Shown piece after piece: positions 26,163 to 35,978 of a DNA stretch of 64,000 nt. The notes beneath the pieces were generated by a model. That model was not told the DNA's origin, did not search any database, and was given only the letters and a program-made list of their open reading frames with translations. The position numbers and the translations under genes were made by a program. Source of the stretch: Chitinophaga sp. MM2321 (GTDB lineage: Bacteria; Bacteroidota; Bacteroidia; Chitinophagales; Chitinophagaceae); contig NZ_OZ035533.1 of NCBI RefSeq assembly GCF_964033635.1, positions 5,985,001-6,049,000 on the forward strand. The letters run 5' to 3'. Position 1 is the stretch's first letter, and each line of letters opens with the position of its first letter.

Positions 26163-29100
26163 TTAGAAAGTAAGGTTTAATCCTACGTTGTAAATCTTCG
26201 TCTGCGGATAGAACTGACCGCTGCCGCTAGGTGCTTCCGGATCAAAAATCTTCACATTATCAATGGTGATCAGGTTCTGACCACTCACGTAAACACGGAA
26301 ATTTTGTAAGCCCACTCTTTTACATAATGCTTCCGGAATATTATATCCGAAGTCCAGTGTTTTGAGACGTAGATAGTTGGTATTCCAGAACCAGAAAGTA
26401 TTCTGACGGCTTACCCAATATTCACGGTCACGGTCATTAACCCTGGGCCAGGTAGCATCGGTGTGGTCTGCTGTCCAGCGGTCTTTTACATAGGCTTCGG
26501 GGAAGTTACCTATCAGGCCGGATTCAGTATGCAGATACTGACTTGCGCCCTGGGCGCCCTGCCACAGCATGGTGAAATCGAAGTTTTTAAACTTGGCGGT
26601 CATGGTCAATCCAAAGATCCAGGTAGGATTTTGCGTACGGTCTACACGGATGCGATCCAGGTCATCTATAATCCCATTTCCATCCATATCTGCAAAAATC
26701 ACATCACCCGCTCTGGCGCCACTGATATGGGGTGTTTTATCTACTTCTTCCTGTGTTTTATAAATGCCGGTAGCTTTATAATATAATGGCGCATCTATTT
26801 GTCTGCCGGTAGACTTCTGCCATTCGGGTACGCCGGGTACTTCATCCCAGAAAAGAATTTTATTCTGTGCATGTGTAACCGTACCGGTTACTTCATAGTG
26901 GAATTTGCGGATATCGTTCTTATGACTGACTACTACTTCAAAGCCTTTGTTTTCTACGCGGCCAAGGTTTTCCTGTGGCAGCGTCATACCGGTATATGCA
27001 GGCATAGACTGGCTGCGGCTTACGAGGATATTAGCGCGGCGGGTGTAGAAGTAATCGCCTTCAATCGCCAGCTTGTCACCCAGCAGCTGGGCTTCAATAC
27101 CCACATCATAGTTATTGGCCATCTCCCAGGTAATGGCCTCGTTGGGAGAACGCAGCTGGTAAATACCTTTGTTAAGATCTTCCCCCAACATTACACCACC
27201 GGCACTAAAGCCATAGGTGCTGAGATATTGGAAAGAAGGGATCTGGTCATTACCCATTTGCCCCCAGGAAGCACGTATTTTGAAGTAGTTGACGGCGCGG
27301 ATATTTTCTTTCCAGAAGTTTTCATTGGAAAGTACCCAACCCGCAGACGCGCCGGGGAAGAAACCAAAGCGGCTATTTCTCGGGAAGTTCTGGGTGCCAT
27401 CATACCGGGCGTTGAAATCAAAGAGATAGGTTTCGTTGTAGTTATAGGAAACACGTCCGAAGTAATTGCGCCGTGCAAATGAAAACCCTGTTCCATTGTT
27501 ACTTTTTTCTTTATCGCCGCCCGCAAAAAGCTGATCCAGTTTATCACTGATAAAGTATTTGCGGTTAGCCATCAGGGTATCTCCATTAAAAGTGGCTTGT
27601 TCAAAGGCGACAAAAGTGCTCAGGTTATGTTTTCCGAAGGAACGTACATAATTCACTTTAAAATTCACCGTAGACAATCGATTGCTATTGAAGTTCTCAT
27701 TTAGTTCAGGTGCGCTTACTCCTCTTTGGGCCGCATTCAGCTTGTGATCGGGGCTGTTAGGGTCCAGGGTATAAAGCGTCCAGGGTTTCACCCATGATTT
27801 AAAGAAGTCGAAATTCTGGTCGTATGCAAAGGTTCCGTCTACAGACAAACCCTGTACCCAGGGAATATTCACGGTAGCGCCTAATGTACCATTGAGTACG
27901 TAGTTCTTATCACTCGTATAGCCGATCTCGTTAGTGCTTGTTACTACCGGGTTATCGCCATATTCAATATCCGGACCCGGCAAGCCGTTGGGCCAGATGG
28001 CATTTTCGGTAGGGCGGCCACGCATCAGCGAACGGAATATAGAGCCGGCGCTACGTGGTGGAAAGTTCCTGTTTTCCAGTCGTCCTGCCAGGTCAAAACG
28101 CAGGCGGATATTATCATTCACTGCGGCATCGAGATTGGCCCTTACATTCTGTTGTTTATAATTGGTAGCACTGTTCTTATAAATACCATCCTGAAATAAT
28201 GTTCCCAGGGAAACGTAGTAGGTCATCTTTTCAGTACCGCCGCTCAGTGACAGGTCATGTCTGTTTTGCAGGGAAGTTTTCTTGATCGCAGCATCATACC
28301 AGTTGGTGCTGGGATAGAGCCATGGATCAGATCCATCACCAAACTTCTGGATCTGTTCTTCAGAGAAACGGGGGGCATCTCCACCATATTCCAGTATTTC
28401 ATTTACCAGCCGGGCATATGTAGGCCCATCGGCCATCTTAGGCAAACGGGTAGGCGATACAAAAGACTGGTTAAAACCATACTTCAGGGTAGGCTTACCG
28501 ATCTTACCGCGTTTGGTGGTGACCAGGATAACGCCGTTGGCAGCCCGGGAACCATAGATAGCGGCAGCAGCATCTTTAAGAACAGATACGCTTTCAATAT
28601 CGTTGGGGTTCAGGCGGTCGAAACCTTCGCGCGGAATGCCGTCTATCACTGTCAACGGGGTGCTCACACCCAGTGTGCTACGGCCACGGATAAAGATCCT
28701 GGATCCATCATAACCCGGCTCACCGCTGTTATTCACCGCAATGATACCCGGAATACGACCCACCAGCGAGTTAGAGATATTAACGTTGGGAGATTGTTGC
28801 AGCTCGGCTCCTTTCACAGATGATACCGCGCCGGTTTTTGTTACTTTCTTTTGTGTGCCATAACCTACTACTACGTACTCATCCAGCGTTTTCTGGTTTT
28901 CCTTCAGTACGGCATTTACGCCGGAGCGGCCGTCTACTTTAATCTCCTGGGAGTCAAAACCGATATATTGGAAAACCAGCACAGCATCCTTCTTCACATC
29001 ATTCAATACATAGTTTCCTTTCTCATCGGTGGTGGCACCTTTTTTTGTGTCTTTTACCAGGATGGTTACACCTGGCAACGGGTTACCATTAATGTCTTTT

Positions 29101-29228
29101 ACTTTTCCCTTAATGGTTAAATTGCCTTGTTGCCAGACAGTGGGCAACGGAGATCGGGCGCTGAGTTCGCCTGTTGCGGTCGCAAACAGGCATAGCAAGA
29201 CCATGGCCTTTGCATAACGTGGATTCAT
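26163..29228 (-). CDS. susC: SusC/RagA family TonB-linked outer membrane protein
   Basis: 1021 residues. Signal peptide (about 1-25), carboxypeptidase-regulatory-like N-terminal extension (about 37-112, VKDINGNPLPGVTILVKD), a TonB box region near EYVVVGYGTQKK, plug domain (about 120-240) and a 22-strand beta barrel ending INVGLNLTF-like (YNVGLNLTF). No STN domain is seen, so anti-sigma control is not indicated. With SusD it forms an active glycan or glycoside importer. No hybrid two-component or SusR regulator and no glycoside hydrolase is adjacent. Confidence 0.95.
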   Translation of the reverse strand: MNPRYAKAMVLLCLFATATGELSARSPLPTVWQQGNLTIKGKVKDINGNPLPGVTILVKDTKKGATTDEKGNYVLNDVKKDAVLVFQYIGFDSQEIKVDGRSGVNAVLKENQKTLDEYVVVGYGTQKKVTKTGAVSSVKGAELQQSPNVNISNSLVGRIPGIIAVNNSGEPGYDGSRIFIRGRSTLGVSTPLTVIDGIPREGFDRLNPNDIESVSVLKDAAAAIYGSRAANGVILVTTKRGKIGKPTLKYGFNQSFVSPTRLPKMADGPTYARLVNEILEYGGDAPRFSEEQIQKFGDGSDPWLYPSTNWYDAAIKKTSLQNRHDLSLSGGTEKMTYYVSLGTLFQDGIYKNSATNYKQQNVRANLDAAVNDNIRLRFDLAGRLENRNFPPRSAGSIFRSLMRGRPTENAIWPNGLPGPDIEYGDNPVVTSTNEIGYTSDKNYVLNGTLGATVNIPWVQGLSVDGTFAYDQNFDFFKSWVKPWTLYTLDPNSPDHKLNAAQRGVSAPELNENFNSNRLSTVNFKVNYVRSFGKHNLSTFVAFEQATFNGDTLMANRKYFISDKLDQLFAGGDKEKSNNGTGFSFARRNYFGRVSYNYNETYLFDFNARYDGTQNFPRNSRFGFFPGASAGWVLSNENFWKENIRAVNYFKIRASWGQMGNDQIPSFQYLSTYGFSAGGVMLGEDLNKGIYQLRSPNEAITWEMANNYDVGIEAQLLGDKLAIEGDYFYTRRANILVSRSQSMPAYTGMTLPQENLGRVENKGFEVVVSHKNDIRKFHYEVTGTVTHAQNKILFWDEVPGVPEWQKSTGRQIDAPLYYKATGIYKTQEEVDKTPHISGARAGDVIFADMDGNGIIDDLDRIRVDRTQNPTWIFGLTMTAKFKNFDFTMLWQGAQGASQYLHTESGLIGNFPEAYVKDRWTADHTDATWPRVNDRDREYWVSRQNTFWFWNTNYLRLKTLDFGYNIPEALCKRVGLQNFRVYVSGQNLITIDNVKIFDPEAPSGSGQFYPQTKIYNVGLNLTF

Positions 29229-29397
29229 ACTACAGGATTTTGAATAGTGAATAGTATCTCTGAATTACCCTTTTGTATCGACCAAACAGGATAATTTGAC
29301 TTCATTAAGTTATCAAGAAAACTATTAATTATTTTCTAAAAATAAGTGTACAAATGACGTCTTTTTCTAAATAAATGCATGTATAGGGAGATTTATT

Positions 29398-29405
29398 TAT
29401 ATTTG
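29398..29405 (+). promoter_or_regulatory. Putative -7 element for the 29464 lipoprotein gene
   Basis: TATATTTG, an exact TAnnTTTG match, ends 58 nt before the ATG and is identical to the word ahead of adk. No clear -33 element was found. Confidence 0.42.
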
Positions 29406-29463
29406 CACCCAGATTTCTGTGCTGCCTGGCCTAATTCCGAAAGTGTCCCCTTATACCTCGTTT

Positions 29464-31245
29464 ATGCTCAAAAAAAATTTATGGCTGCTGGCTATATGCT
29501 TAACCTCCCTGCTGGCCTGTGATAAAAGAATGGCTACCGTTGATAATCCCCCAGAGGTTACACCACCCGTAATAGTTCCTGACTCTCCCATCTCTCCTGT
29601 TGAAACAACTACCGGTATTCAAGGACTGGTACTGGATGAAAACAATCAGCCATTACAAGGCGCGCAGGTGAAATGTGGCAATAAAGTAATTACAACAGAC
29701 GCCAAAGGTGCTTTTCTGCTGGAAAATATTACCGTAATAGAAGCCGCAGCTGTACTAACCGCTGAGAAAGATGGTTACTTCAAAGGCGTACGCACCTTTA
29801 CTGTGGCGGGAGAAAACAAAATACAGTATACACAACTGCAATTGCTGCCGAAGAAAACAGCCGGATCTTTTGATGCTGCCACAGGTGGTAATATCAATGC
29901 ATCCAATGCACAGTTTATCTTCGTCCCGCAACAGGTATTGAATAGCGACAACTCCCTTTATACAGGAAAAGTTGACCTGCTATACGCACCGATCAATCCT
30001 GAAAGAGCTGATTTTGCCGATATCATGCCCGGCGATCTGCGCGCGATAAACAACAGCAACGCACTGGTGGGGCTGCAGTCATTCGGTATGATGGCACTGG
30101 AACTACGGGGAGAGAATGGAGAGAAACTTCATCTGGACACCACCAAAGCAGTCACCTTTAAACTGGAAATTCCTACCTCCTTACGCAGCACAGCACCAGC
30201 CACTATTCCACTCTGGCATTTTGATGAAGCAACAGGTGTATGGATAGAAGAAGGCAGCGCCACAAAAACCGGCGACAACTACATTGGTACTGTAAAACAC
30301 TTTTCTTTCTGGAACTGTGATGCACAATTCCCTATCATACCTTTTAAAGCGGTATTACAGAATAACGAAGGCATTCCTTTAGCCAATATGTTTGTAAGGA
30401 TGGTCCGGGAAAACGACAGCTATGCAACCGCCTATACAAATATAGAAGGAGAAGTAAGTGGTTCCATTCCTTCCAACGAGTCACTCACCATGGTTGTATA
30501 CAACCGTGGGGTATGCAGCCAGAAAATACTCTCAAAAAAGATCGGACCCTTTTCTGATAAAACAGATATCGGCATTATTAAAACAAGTACGCCCGATATA
30601 ATCACTATCAATATCAGCGGTAATGTAACCACCTGCGATGGCACTCCTGTGGCAAAAGGACGCTTAACCTATACAGTAGATGGTGTCCGTTCTTACGCAT
30701 ATATTTCGCAGGGTACTTACGCCACTTCTTTTATACGTTGTCAGGCCCAACCAGCAGAAATCATCCTGAACGCTGTAGATGAAGTGAATAATAAAATGGC
30801 TACTACAACAGCGGTACTGGGAATCGGGAACCATGTGCGAAACCTCCAGGTATGCGAAACCATTGAAGCCAGCTTCGCCGACTTTGTCATGAACGGAGAA
30901 ACCTATTCTTTTGTAGCGCCACCGGATACACTAAGCGTAATAGATCGTGGTTCTGATACCACACGCATGTTTATCGCCGATATTAAGCGGGCAAGCAGCA
31001 GTCCAACCAACGAACAACTCAACTTCAATCTGGGGTCCATGCAAGTGGGAACATCCAGGATCTGGTCTTTTTATGTGCTCGCTAACAACCAGGACTACTA
31101 CGGTGACAACATCAGTTGCACCATTACCCAAACGGGCACGCTGGGTGAATATGTACAGGGAAGTGTAAGCGGCAATGTAACCAGGTATAGCCCTGATACG
31201 CTTGTGGTGCCCATCAGCGGAACATTCAGGATAAGAATACAGTAA
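29464..31245 (+). CDS. Large lipoprotein with a carboxypeptidase-regulatory-like domain
   Basis: 593 residues from the ATG at 29464; upstream in-frame codons to 29419 lack a signal. Lipobox in LLAICLTSLLACD. A Pro/Val-rich linker (about 25-50) is followed by a CarboxypepD_reg-like beta sandwich (about 52-120: GIQGLVLDENNQPLQGAQV). The remainder is beta-rich with several further sandwich-like segments (KAVLQNNEGIPLANMFVRM; NISGNVTTCDGTPVAKGRL). Probably a surface-exposed binding or adhesion lipoprotein; I do not recognise a specific family. It is divergent from susC and is followed by a terminator. Confidence 0.82.
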   Translation: MLKKNLWLLAICLTSLLACDKRMATVDNPPEVTPPVIVPDSPISPVETTTGIQGLVLDENNQPLQGAQVKCGNKVITTDAKGAFLLENITVIEAAAVLTAEKDGYFKGVRTFTVAGENKIQYTQLQLLPKKTAGSFDAATGGNINASNAQFIFVPQQVLNSDNSLYTGKVDLLYAPINPERADFADIMPGDLRAINNSNALVGLQSFGMMALELRGENGEKLHLDTTKAVTFKLEIPTSLRSTAPATIPLWHFDEATGVWIEEGSATKTGDNYIGTVKHFSFWNCDAQFPIIPFKAVLQNNEGIPLANMFVRMVRENDSYATAYTNIEGEVSGSIPSNESLTMVVYNRGVCSQKILSKKIGPFSDKTDIGIIKTSTPDIITINISGNVTTCDGTPVAKGRLTYTVDGVRSYAYISQGTYATSFIRCQAQPAEIILNAVDEVNNKMATTTAVLGIGNHVRNLQVCETIEASFADFVMNGETYSFVAPPDTLSVIDRGSDTTRMFIADIKRASSSPTNEQLNFNLGSMQVGTSRIWSFYVLANNQDYYGDNISCTITQTGTLGEYVQGSVSGNVTRYSPDTLVVPISGTFRIRIQ

Positions 31246-31267
31246 AAACTTTACAACCAATCAACAT

Positions 31268-31304
31268 AAAAAAGGCCAATAGTTTCCCGCTATTGGCCTT
31301 TTTT
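31268..31304 (+). terminator. Intrinsic terminator
   Basis: AAAAAAGGCCAATAG (31268-31282) pairs perfectly with CTATTGGCCTTTTTT (31290-31304) around a 7-nt loop. It has the A-tract/stem/T-tract form of a bidirectional terminator, and lies between the two lipoprotein genes. Confidence 0.88.
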
Positions 31305-31347
31305 GCATAAATTGACACTAATTAGCGTTATACATAAACCAGATCTG

Positions 31348-32004
31348 ATGTTTATGAAACTCCCTCACTTTCTCCTGACAATATTGGCTGGCAGCATGCT
31401 GCTGACTGCCTGTAGCAAAGAAATGAGCCGGGAAGGCGACATGCCCGCTACCAGCAATTGTGATTACGCACCCTACACAACAGGCTCTTCCTTCTCATAT
31501 ATCGATATCAATCAAACACAGGATACCCTCGCTTATACACTCACGGTTTCCGGAGATACAACCATTAACAATGTTGTTTACAAAAAAGTAGGTGATGACA
31601 GTGTTTTCACCTGCTCCAACTGTAAAGACGGGATCTATACACAAATAGCCAGCATCCTTACTTTCCAGGGATACAAGGCAGACGATCTGAAGATCACCTA
31701 CCTGAAAGACAATGTACCCGCCGGCACCAGTTGGGAAGATACGGTTGCAGTCAACAACGGAGGCGTTACCAGCTCCGGCATCCTGAAACAGACCATTACA
31801 GAAAAGAATATTACTAAAACAGTAAATGGCAAAAACTATACAGACGTTATTGTAGTAAGAATGGATGCATCGGCGATCATTCTTAATAACCCTGTATCTG
31901 TAGGTACTATCTCCACCAGCTATTATGCAAAAGGAGTGGGCCTGATAGAAGCAGATCAGGCGGAAGATACGATCAAACTATTGTCGTATACGTTACAGCC
32001 CTGA
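31348..32004 (+). CDS. Hypothetical lipoprotein
   Basis: 218 residues from the ATG at 31348 (31354 is equally possible). Signal FLLTILAGSMLLTACSK with lipobox. The body is beta-rich with an FTCSNCKDG pair of cysteines and repeated Thr-rich strands, resembling small Bacteroidota lipoproteins that measure or bind extracellular ligands; no family is recognised. The stop codon abuts that of the convergent carboxypeptidase gene. Confidence 0.75.
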   Translation: MFMKLPHFLLTILAGSMLLTACSKEMSREGDMPATSNCDYAPYTTGSSFSYIDINQTQDTLAYTLTVSGDTTINNVVYKKVGDDSVFTCSNCKDGIYTQIASILTFQGYKADDLKITYLKDNVPAGTSWEDTVAVNNGGVTSSGILKQTITEKNITKTVNGKNYTDVIVVRMDASAIILNNPVSVGTISTSYYAKGVGLIEADQAEDTIKLLSYTLQP

Positions 32005-33297
32005 TTAATATTCCTTCCAGACTTTTGTCAGCAGCCTTTCTACAGCCCTTCTTACACTCGTGGCCGACTCGTGGTGATTATTTACCAGTACACTAAAAAC
32101 CAGTGTTTTATTTTTCTTTGTAACAAGATAACCACTCAGCGTTACCACGCCGTTGAGCGTCCCTGTTTTGGCATGTACAAACTGCTCGGGGTAATAATTT
32201 CTCATGGTACCTTTACCACCTGTAGGCAGGATATGCCACAACCTTTCCTTTGGAAACTGTTGATACATCAGCGTGAGCACCGTTACAAAATCGCGCGGTG
32301 TAAAGAGGTTATAACGTGAAAGGCCCGATCCATCTGCCCATTGCGGCGGATGCGGCAGTGATTTTAAATCGCCGTCAAGCAGGTATTGAATACAGCGGTC
32401 CGTGCTGATGGTATCCCACAAGGTAGCGGCGCTCATCAGCAGCGTTTGTTCCGCAAAAAAATTATCACTGCGGTGCATCATGGGCGTAAAAAGAGAATCC
32501 GAAGGGATGCTGTGGAGTATTTTAAATGCGCCTGCCGGTGGAGTAACGGCAAGGCCTACACGTTTATGCAGGGTATCCTCCAGCCGCTCCCGCAGCTGTT
32601 GTACGGACCCTGTAATAAAAGGAACTTCCGTTTGTGTAATACCTTTATCCTTCGGATTATATTTCAGAAAGAATAAATTATTTCGTTCATCCCTATCCGT
32701 TACCGTACTGCTGATGGTATCATCAGCGGTTGCTTCCAGGTCATACAACGGAGGTACCAGCATGCTGGTATCCCGGTGATGATAGATCCTGACTACATTC
32801 CCATACATGGGCCATTCATTGAGTTCCGGCTGATAGTCGTCTGCGAAGTCACCCCATGCCCAGCCGGGTCCATAACGCTTGTTAAGGTTCACCGCAGGCA
32901 CCAGGTAAATCTGTTTGGATGTTTGCTGCAACAGTTGCAATAGCGGCTGCCATGTATAATCCGGATGCAAAAAAGACGGATCTCCTACCCCTTTTACAAA
33001 TAAGGCGGTATCATTTTCATAATAGCGGATACCCGGCAGGGAATCGCCCAGTAGCCGCAAACCGGCGTAGAGAGAAAATATTTTTGTGTTGGATGCGGGG
33101 GTGAAAAATTTATCATCCTGGTATTGATACCAGTATTTGCCCGTTGCCGGTTCATAGATGGAGATGCCTACATGTGCCTGTTCCAGCGGCTTTTCGTGCA
33201 ATGCCGCATTGGCCCATTTGCTGATAGCAATAGTCTGGCCGTTGGCCGTTATCACCATGAAAGAACAGGCAATCGTTAAGAGAAGAAGATTCCGCAT
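32005..33297 (-). CDS. dacB: D-alanyl-D-alanine carboxypeptidase/endopeptidase (PBP4 type, S13)
   Basis: 430 residues from the ATG at 33297, where a signal peptide begins (MRNLLLLTIACSFMVITANG); the frame from 33342 lacks one. Penicillin-binding motifs are present: SNTK at 69-72, SDN in HRSDNFFAEQ, and KTG in HAKTGTLNG. The segment between the first two motifs is reduced compared with E. coli PBP4, as is usual in Bacteroidota. It trims peptidoglycan peptides in the periplasm. It ends flush against the upstream lipoprotein gene. Confidence 0.92.
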   Translation of the reverse strand: MRNLLLLTIACSFMVITANGQTIAISKWANAALHEKPLEQAHVGISIYEPATGKYWYQYQDDKFFTPASNTKIFSLYAGLRLLGDSLPGIRYYENDTALFVKGVGDPSFLHPDYTWQPLLQLLQQTSKQIYLVPAVNLNKRYGPGWAWGDFADDYQPELNEWPMYGNVVRIYHHRDTSMLVPPLYDLEATADDTISSTVTDRDERNNLFFLKYNPKDKGITQTEVPFITGSVQQLRERLEDTLHKRVGLAVTPPAGAFKILHSIPSDSLFTPMMHRSDNFFAEQTLLMSAATLWDTISTDRCIQYLLDGDLKSLPHPPQWADGSGLSRYNLFTPRDFVTVLTLMYQQFPKERLWHILPTGGKGTMRNYYPEQFVHAKTGTLNGVVTLSGYLVTKKNKTLVFSVLVNNHHESATSVRRAVERLLTKVWKEY

Positions 33298-33323
33298 ATA
33301 CTGGCAACCGTGAATTAATAAAT

Positions 33324-33364
33324 AAACCCCGAACAAAAACAAATCTCGTTTTTATCCGGGGTTT
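33324..33364 (-). terminator. Terminator downstream of the second Gfo/Idh gene
   Basis: AAACCCCG (33324-33331) pairs perfectly with CGGGGTTT (33357-33364); inner arms add 7 pairs out of 9. On the minus strand a T-rich stretch follows the stem. It lies between the Gfo/Idh stop and the dacB start. Confidence 0.65.
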
Positions 33365-33444
33365 TATCGAAATAACATCATTTTTTTGCTACCGGTAGGT
33401 TACCCCAACAAAACAAAAATCGTGTCAATCATCTAATCCTGATC

Positions 33445-34779
33445 TCAGGTAAAGTATTTAGTGATACCTGGTTTCGCATACGCATAATTACCGGATGCAT
33501 CTGGTAATACCGGAGGAGGTGCATCAAAAGCATACGTTTTAGGATGCAGGTCCAGTCCTGAATTCAGGGCAGTGTTCCAGTCGATCACCTGGCCGGAATA
33601 AGTAGCCAGACGTCCGATGATGGCAGATAAAGTAGCCTGCGCGCCTCTTTCTGCATCGGTGAATTTAAATTCTCCTTTTGCGATGGCGGCAAACAGTTCA
33701 TCATGCTCTGTCTGATACGGATTGTTTTCTTTTGTTTTATCGTATTGATAAAGCACTTTCCCTTTATGGTTTACAATCTGTGCTTTATCACAGAATATGC
33801 GGCCTTTTGTACCTACTATTTCTTCATCTACCTTGCTCGGTGCGTCTTTCCAGTGGCGGCACTGGCTGTTCATCACTACCCCATTGGCATAACGGTATTC
33901 TACGGAGTGGTGGTCAAATATCTCACCGTACTCTTTTCCGGTACGTACTGCCCGGCCACCCATACCGAGGGCTGTTACAGGTGTAGCACCCATGAACCAG
34001 TTACCTACGTCAATGTTGTGGATATGTTGCTCTACGATATGATCACCACAAAGCCAGTTGAAATAATACCAGTTGCGCATCTGGTATTCCATTTCTGTAT
34101 ACTCAGGTTTGCGTGGTTTTACCCACAGCGCGCCCTGGTTCCACCATACCTGCATAGATACGATATCGCCGATCATACCGTCTTTGAGACGTTTGTGCAG
34201 CTCACGGTAAGAATTCTGATAGTGGCGTTGTAAGCCTACTACCACGTTCAGCTTCTTGGTTTTAGCTATTGCAGCTGCATCCAATACTCTTTTAATACCA
34301 GCAGGATCAGTCGCTACGGGCTTCTCCATGAAGATATGTTTACCCTGTTTAACCGCTTCTTCGAAGTGGATAGGTCTGAAACCCGGAGGGGTGGCGAGTA
34401 TCACTACATCTGCCAGAGCAATGGCTTGTTTATAAGCATCAAACCCGGTAAACTTGTTGCTTTCAGGCACGTTCACACGGCTGGCTTTATCACCCAGTGC
34501 TTCTTTAATATTATCGTAGCTATCTTTCAGCCTGTCGGGGAATGCATCGGCCATGGCTACCAGCTGCACATTTTCTTTGGTACTCAGGGCTTGCGTAGCA
34601 GCACCTGTACCGCGACCGCCGCAACCGATCAGCGCGATTTTAATAACATCCGAAGAGCCGGAGAAGAAGTTGGCTTTGGATAAAATAGGCATGGCCAATA
34701 ATCCGCCTGCCAGCAAAGATGTTTGCTTGACAAATTCGCGGCGACCCTGCCCGTGGAATTTTTGTTGTTCGCTTTCCAT
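33445..34779 (-). CDS. Gfo/Idh/MocA family oxidoreductase, exported
   Basis: 444 residues from the ATG at 34779; the frame to 34854 would overlap the upstream gene. Tat-type signal (GRREFVKQTSLLAGGLLAMP), Rossmann motif GCGGRGTGAATQAL, the EKP motif MEKPVATDPAG with the catalytic Lys, and a C-terminal Gfo/Idh domain. It differs from the 22839 paralogue by its standard EKP and shorter length. Second gene of an operon with the FGE-like protein, so a periplasmic NAD(P)-dependent sugar conversion is inferred. Confidence 0.9.
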   Translation of the reverse strand: MESEQQKFHGQGRREFVKQTSLLAGGLLAMPILSKANFFSGSSDVIKIALIGCGGRGTGAATQALSTKENVQLVAMADAFPDRLKDSYDNIKEALGDKASRVNVPESNKFTGFDAYKQAIALADVVILATPPGFRPIHFEEAVKQGKHIFMEKPVATDPAGIKRVLDAAAIAKTKKLNVVVGLQRHYQNSYRELHKRLKDGMIGDIVSMQVWWNQGALWVKPRKPEYTEMEYQMRNWYYFNWLCGDHIVEQHIHNIDVGNWFMGATPVTALGMGGRAVRTGKEYGEIFDHHSVEYRYANGVVMNSQCRHWKDAPSKVDEEIVGTKGRIFCDKAQIVNHKGKVLYQYDKTKENNPYQTEHDELFAAIAKGEFKFTDAERGAQATLSAIIGRLATYSGQVIDWNTALNSGLDLHPKTYAFDAPPPVLPDASGNYAYAKPGITKYFT

Positions 34780-34816
34780 AAATGCGTTATGATTTAAAGA
34801 TTTAGGATGATGAAAT

Positions 34817-35782
34817 CTAGCGTGCTCCTTTATATTTATCAATGTTGTCTTCAAAGAATTGTTGTGCTTCTTCCGCTGTTGGCTGATGTACGGGCCTTAC
34901 TACCCTGAAACCTATAAACGGTGCATCTGCATTCCACCAGAAACTTTTCGGGATCTGTGGATCCCTGCGGTTCCAGATCGGGTCCGACTTTAACCGGGCG
35001 GCACTGCGCAACTGCGGGGCTGCATCTGTATAGTTACCGCCTTTTACCACACGGGGTGTTTTAGCGGTAGGCACTATCCAGGGATCTTTGCCGGTAGCAT
35101 TTGCCACTCCATTTTCTTCGTACTGGTCCATTGTCCATTCTCCCATATTACCCAGCATATCGTATAATCCCCAGGCATTGGGTTTCAATTGACCTACTTT
35201 ATGATACTTCTCCTCACTGTTTCCCTTATACCAGGCATAATCCTTCAGCTGTGATTCGTCATTGCCAAAAGGATAAGCGGTAGTGGCGCCTGCCCTGCAG
35301 GCATATTCCCACTCAGCGGCTGTAGGCAAACGGTAAAATACACCTGTTTTGGCATAAAGCCATTTACAATACATAAGCGCACCGTACTGGCTCATACTGT
35401 TGGCAGGAAAACCGCCGGATTTGCCCATACCCAGTGTCAGATCAATATATGGCGGACTGGGGCGTGTCATTCCATCAGGAACGGGCGTCTTATCCTTTTC
35501 TGCATCTGCATAAATATCATATTCATCGAAAGTTACTTCCATAGCCCCCATCCAGAAATCAGACAGTTCCACGTTTTTAGCGGGTCCCTCATCCTTTTTT
35601 CTCCCCTTTTCATTCTCCGGGCTACCCAGTGTAAAGGCGCCCCCTTTGATAGGAACCATTTTAAAACTTACCGTTGTTCCGGGGATCTGTTGTTCATATG
35701 CCTCGAAAGGTTGTTGTGTCTGTGCAAAAACACCCTGACTGAGCATTCCACCCAGCAATAAAGCCACATACTGTTTAGTCAT
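34817..35782 (-). CDS. Formylglycine-generating-enzyme-like (SUMF1 domain) protein, probably non-catalytic
   Basis: 321 residues with a signal peptide (about 1-20). The FGE-sulfatase fold is clear: FKMVPIKGGAFTLGSPENEK, RLPTAAEWEYACRAG, AWGLYDMLGNMGEWTMD, RVVKGGNYTDAAPQLRSAAR and FIGFRVVRP. The catalytic cysteine pair of true FGE falls in the RVVKGGxY segment, and here both positions are not Cys; only two cysteines occur in the whole protein, elsewhere. It is therefore likely a structural or binding relative, as with GldK/GldJ-like proteins. First gene of an operon with Gfo/Idh (37-nt gap); no sulfatase is nearby. Confidence 0.87.
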   Translation of the reverse strand: MTKQYVALLLGGMLSQGVFAQTQQPFEAYEQQIPGTTVSFKMVPIKGGAFTLGSPENEKGRKKDEGPAKNVELSDFWMGAMEVTFDEYDIYADAEKDKTPVPDGMTRPSPPYIDLTLGMGKSGGFPANSMSQYGALMYCKWLYAKTGVFYRLPTAAEWEYACRAGATTAYPFGNDESQLKDYAWYKGNSEEKYHKVGQLKPNAWGLYDMLGNMGEWTMDQYEENGVANATGKDPWIVPTAKTPRVVKGGNYTDAAPQLRSAARLKSDPIWNRRDPQIPKSFWWNADAPFIGFRVVRPVHQPTAEEAQQFFEDNIDKYKGAR

Positions 35783-35978
35783 CTAACGCGATTATATAAA
35801 AATAAGATGGGTGAATTTAAAAAATACTAAAGTGGAATGCAATATTTTTTTATGAATGCGGGAAAACGCTGATGAATTGAATTTTTTTTATCATTACTAG
35901 TATTTCTTTGTAAAACCTGTTAAATTTAACGTTATGTCTTTGGTACACTTAAAATCACTATACATTTAATCCAACGTT

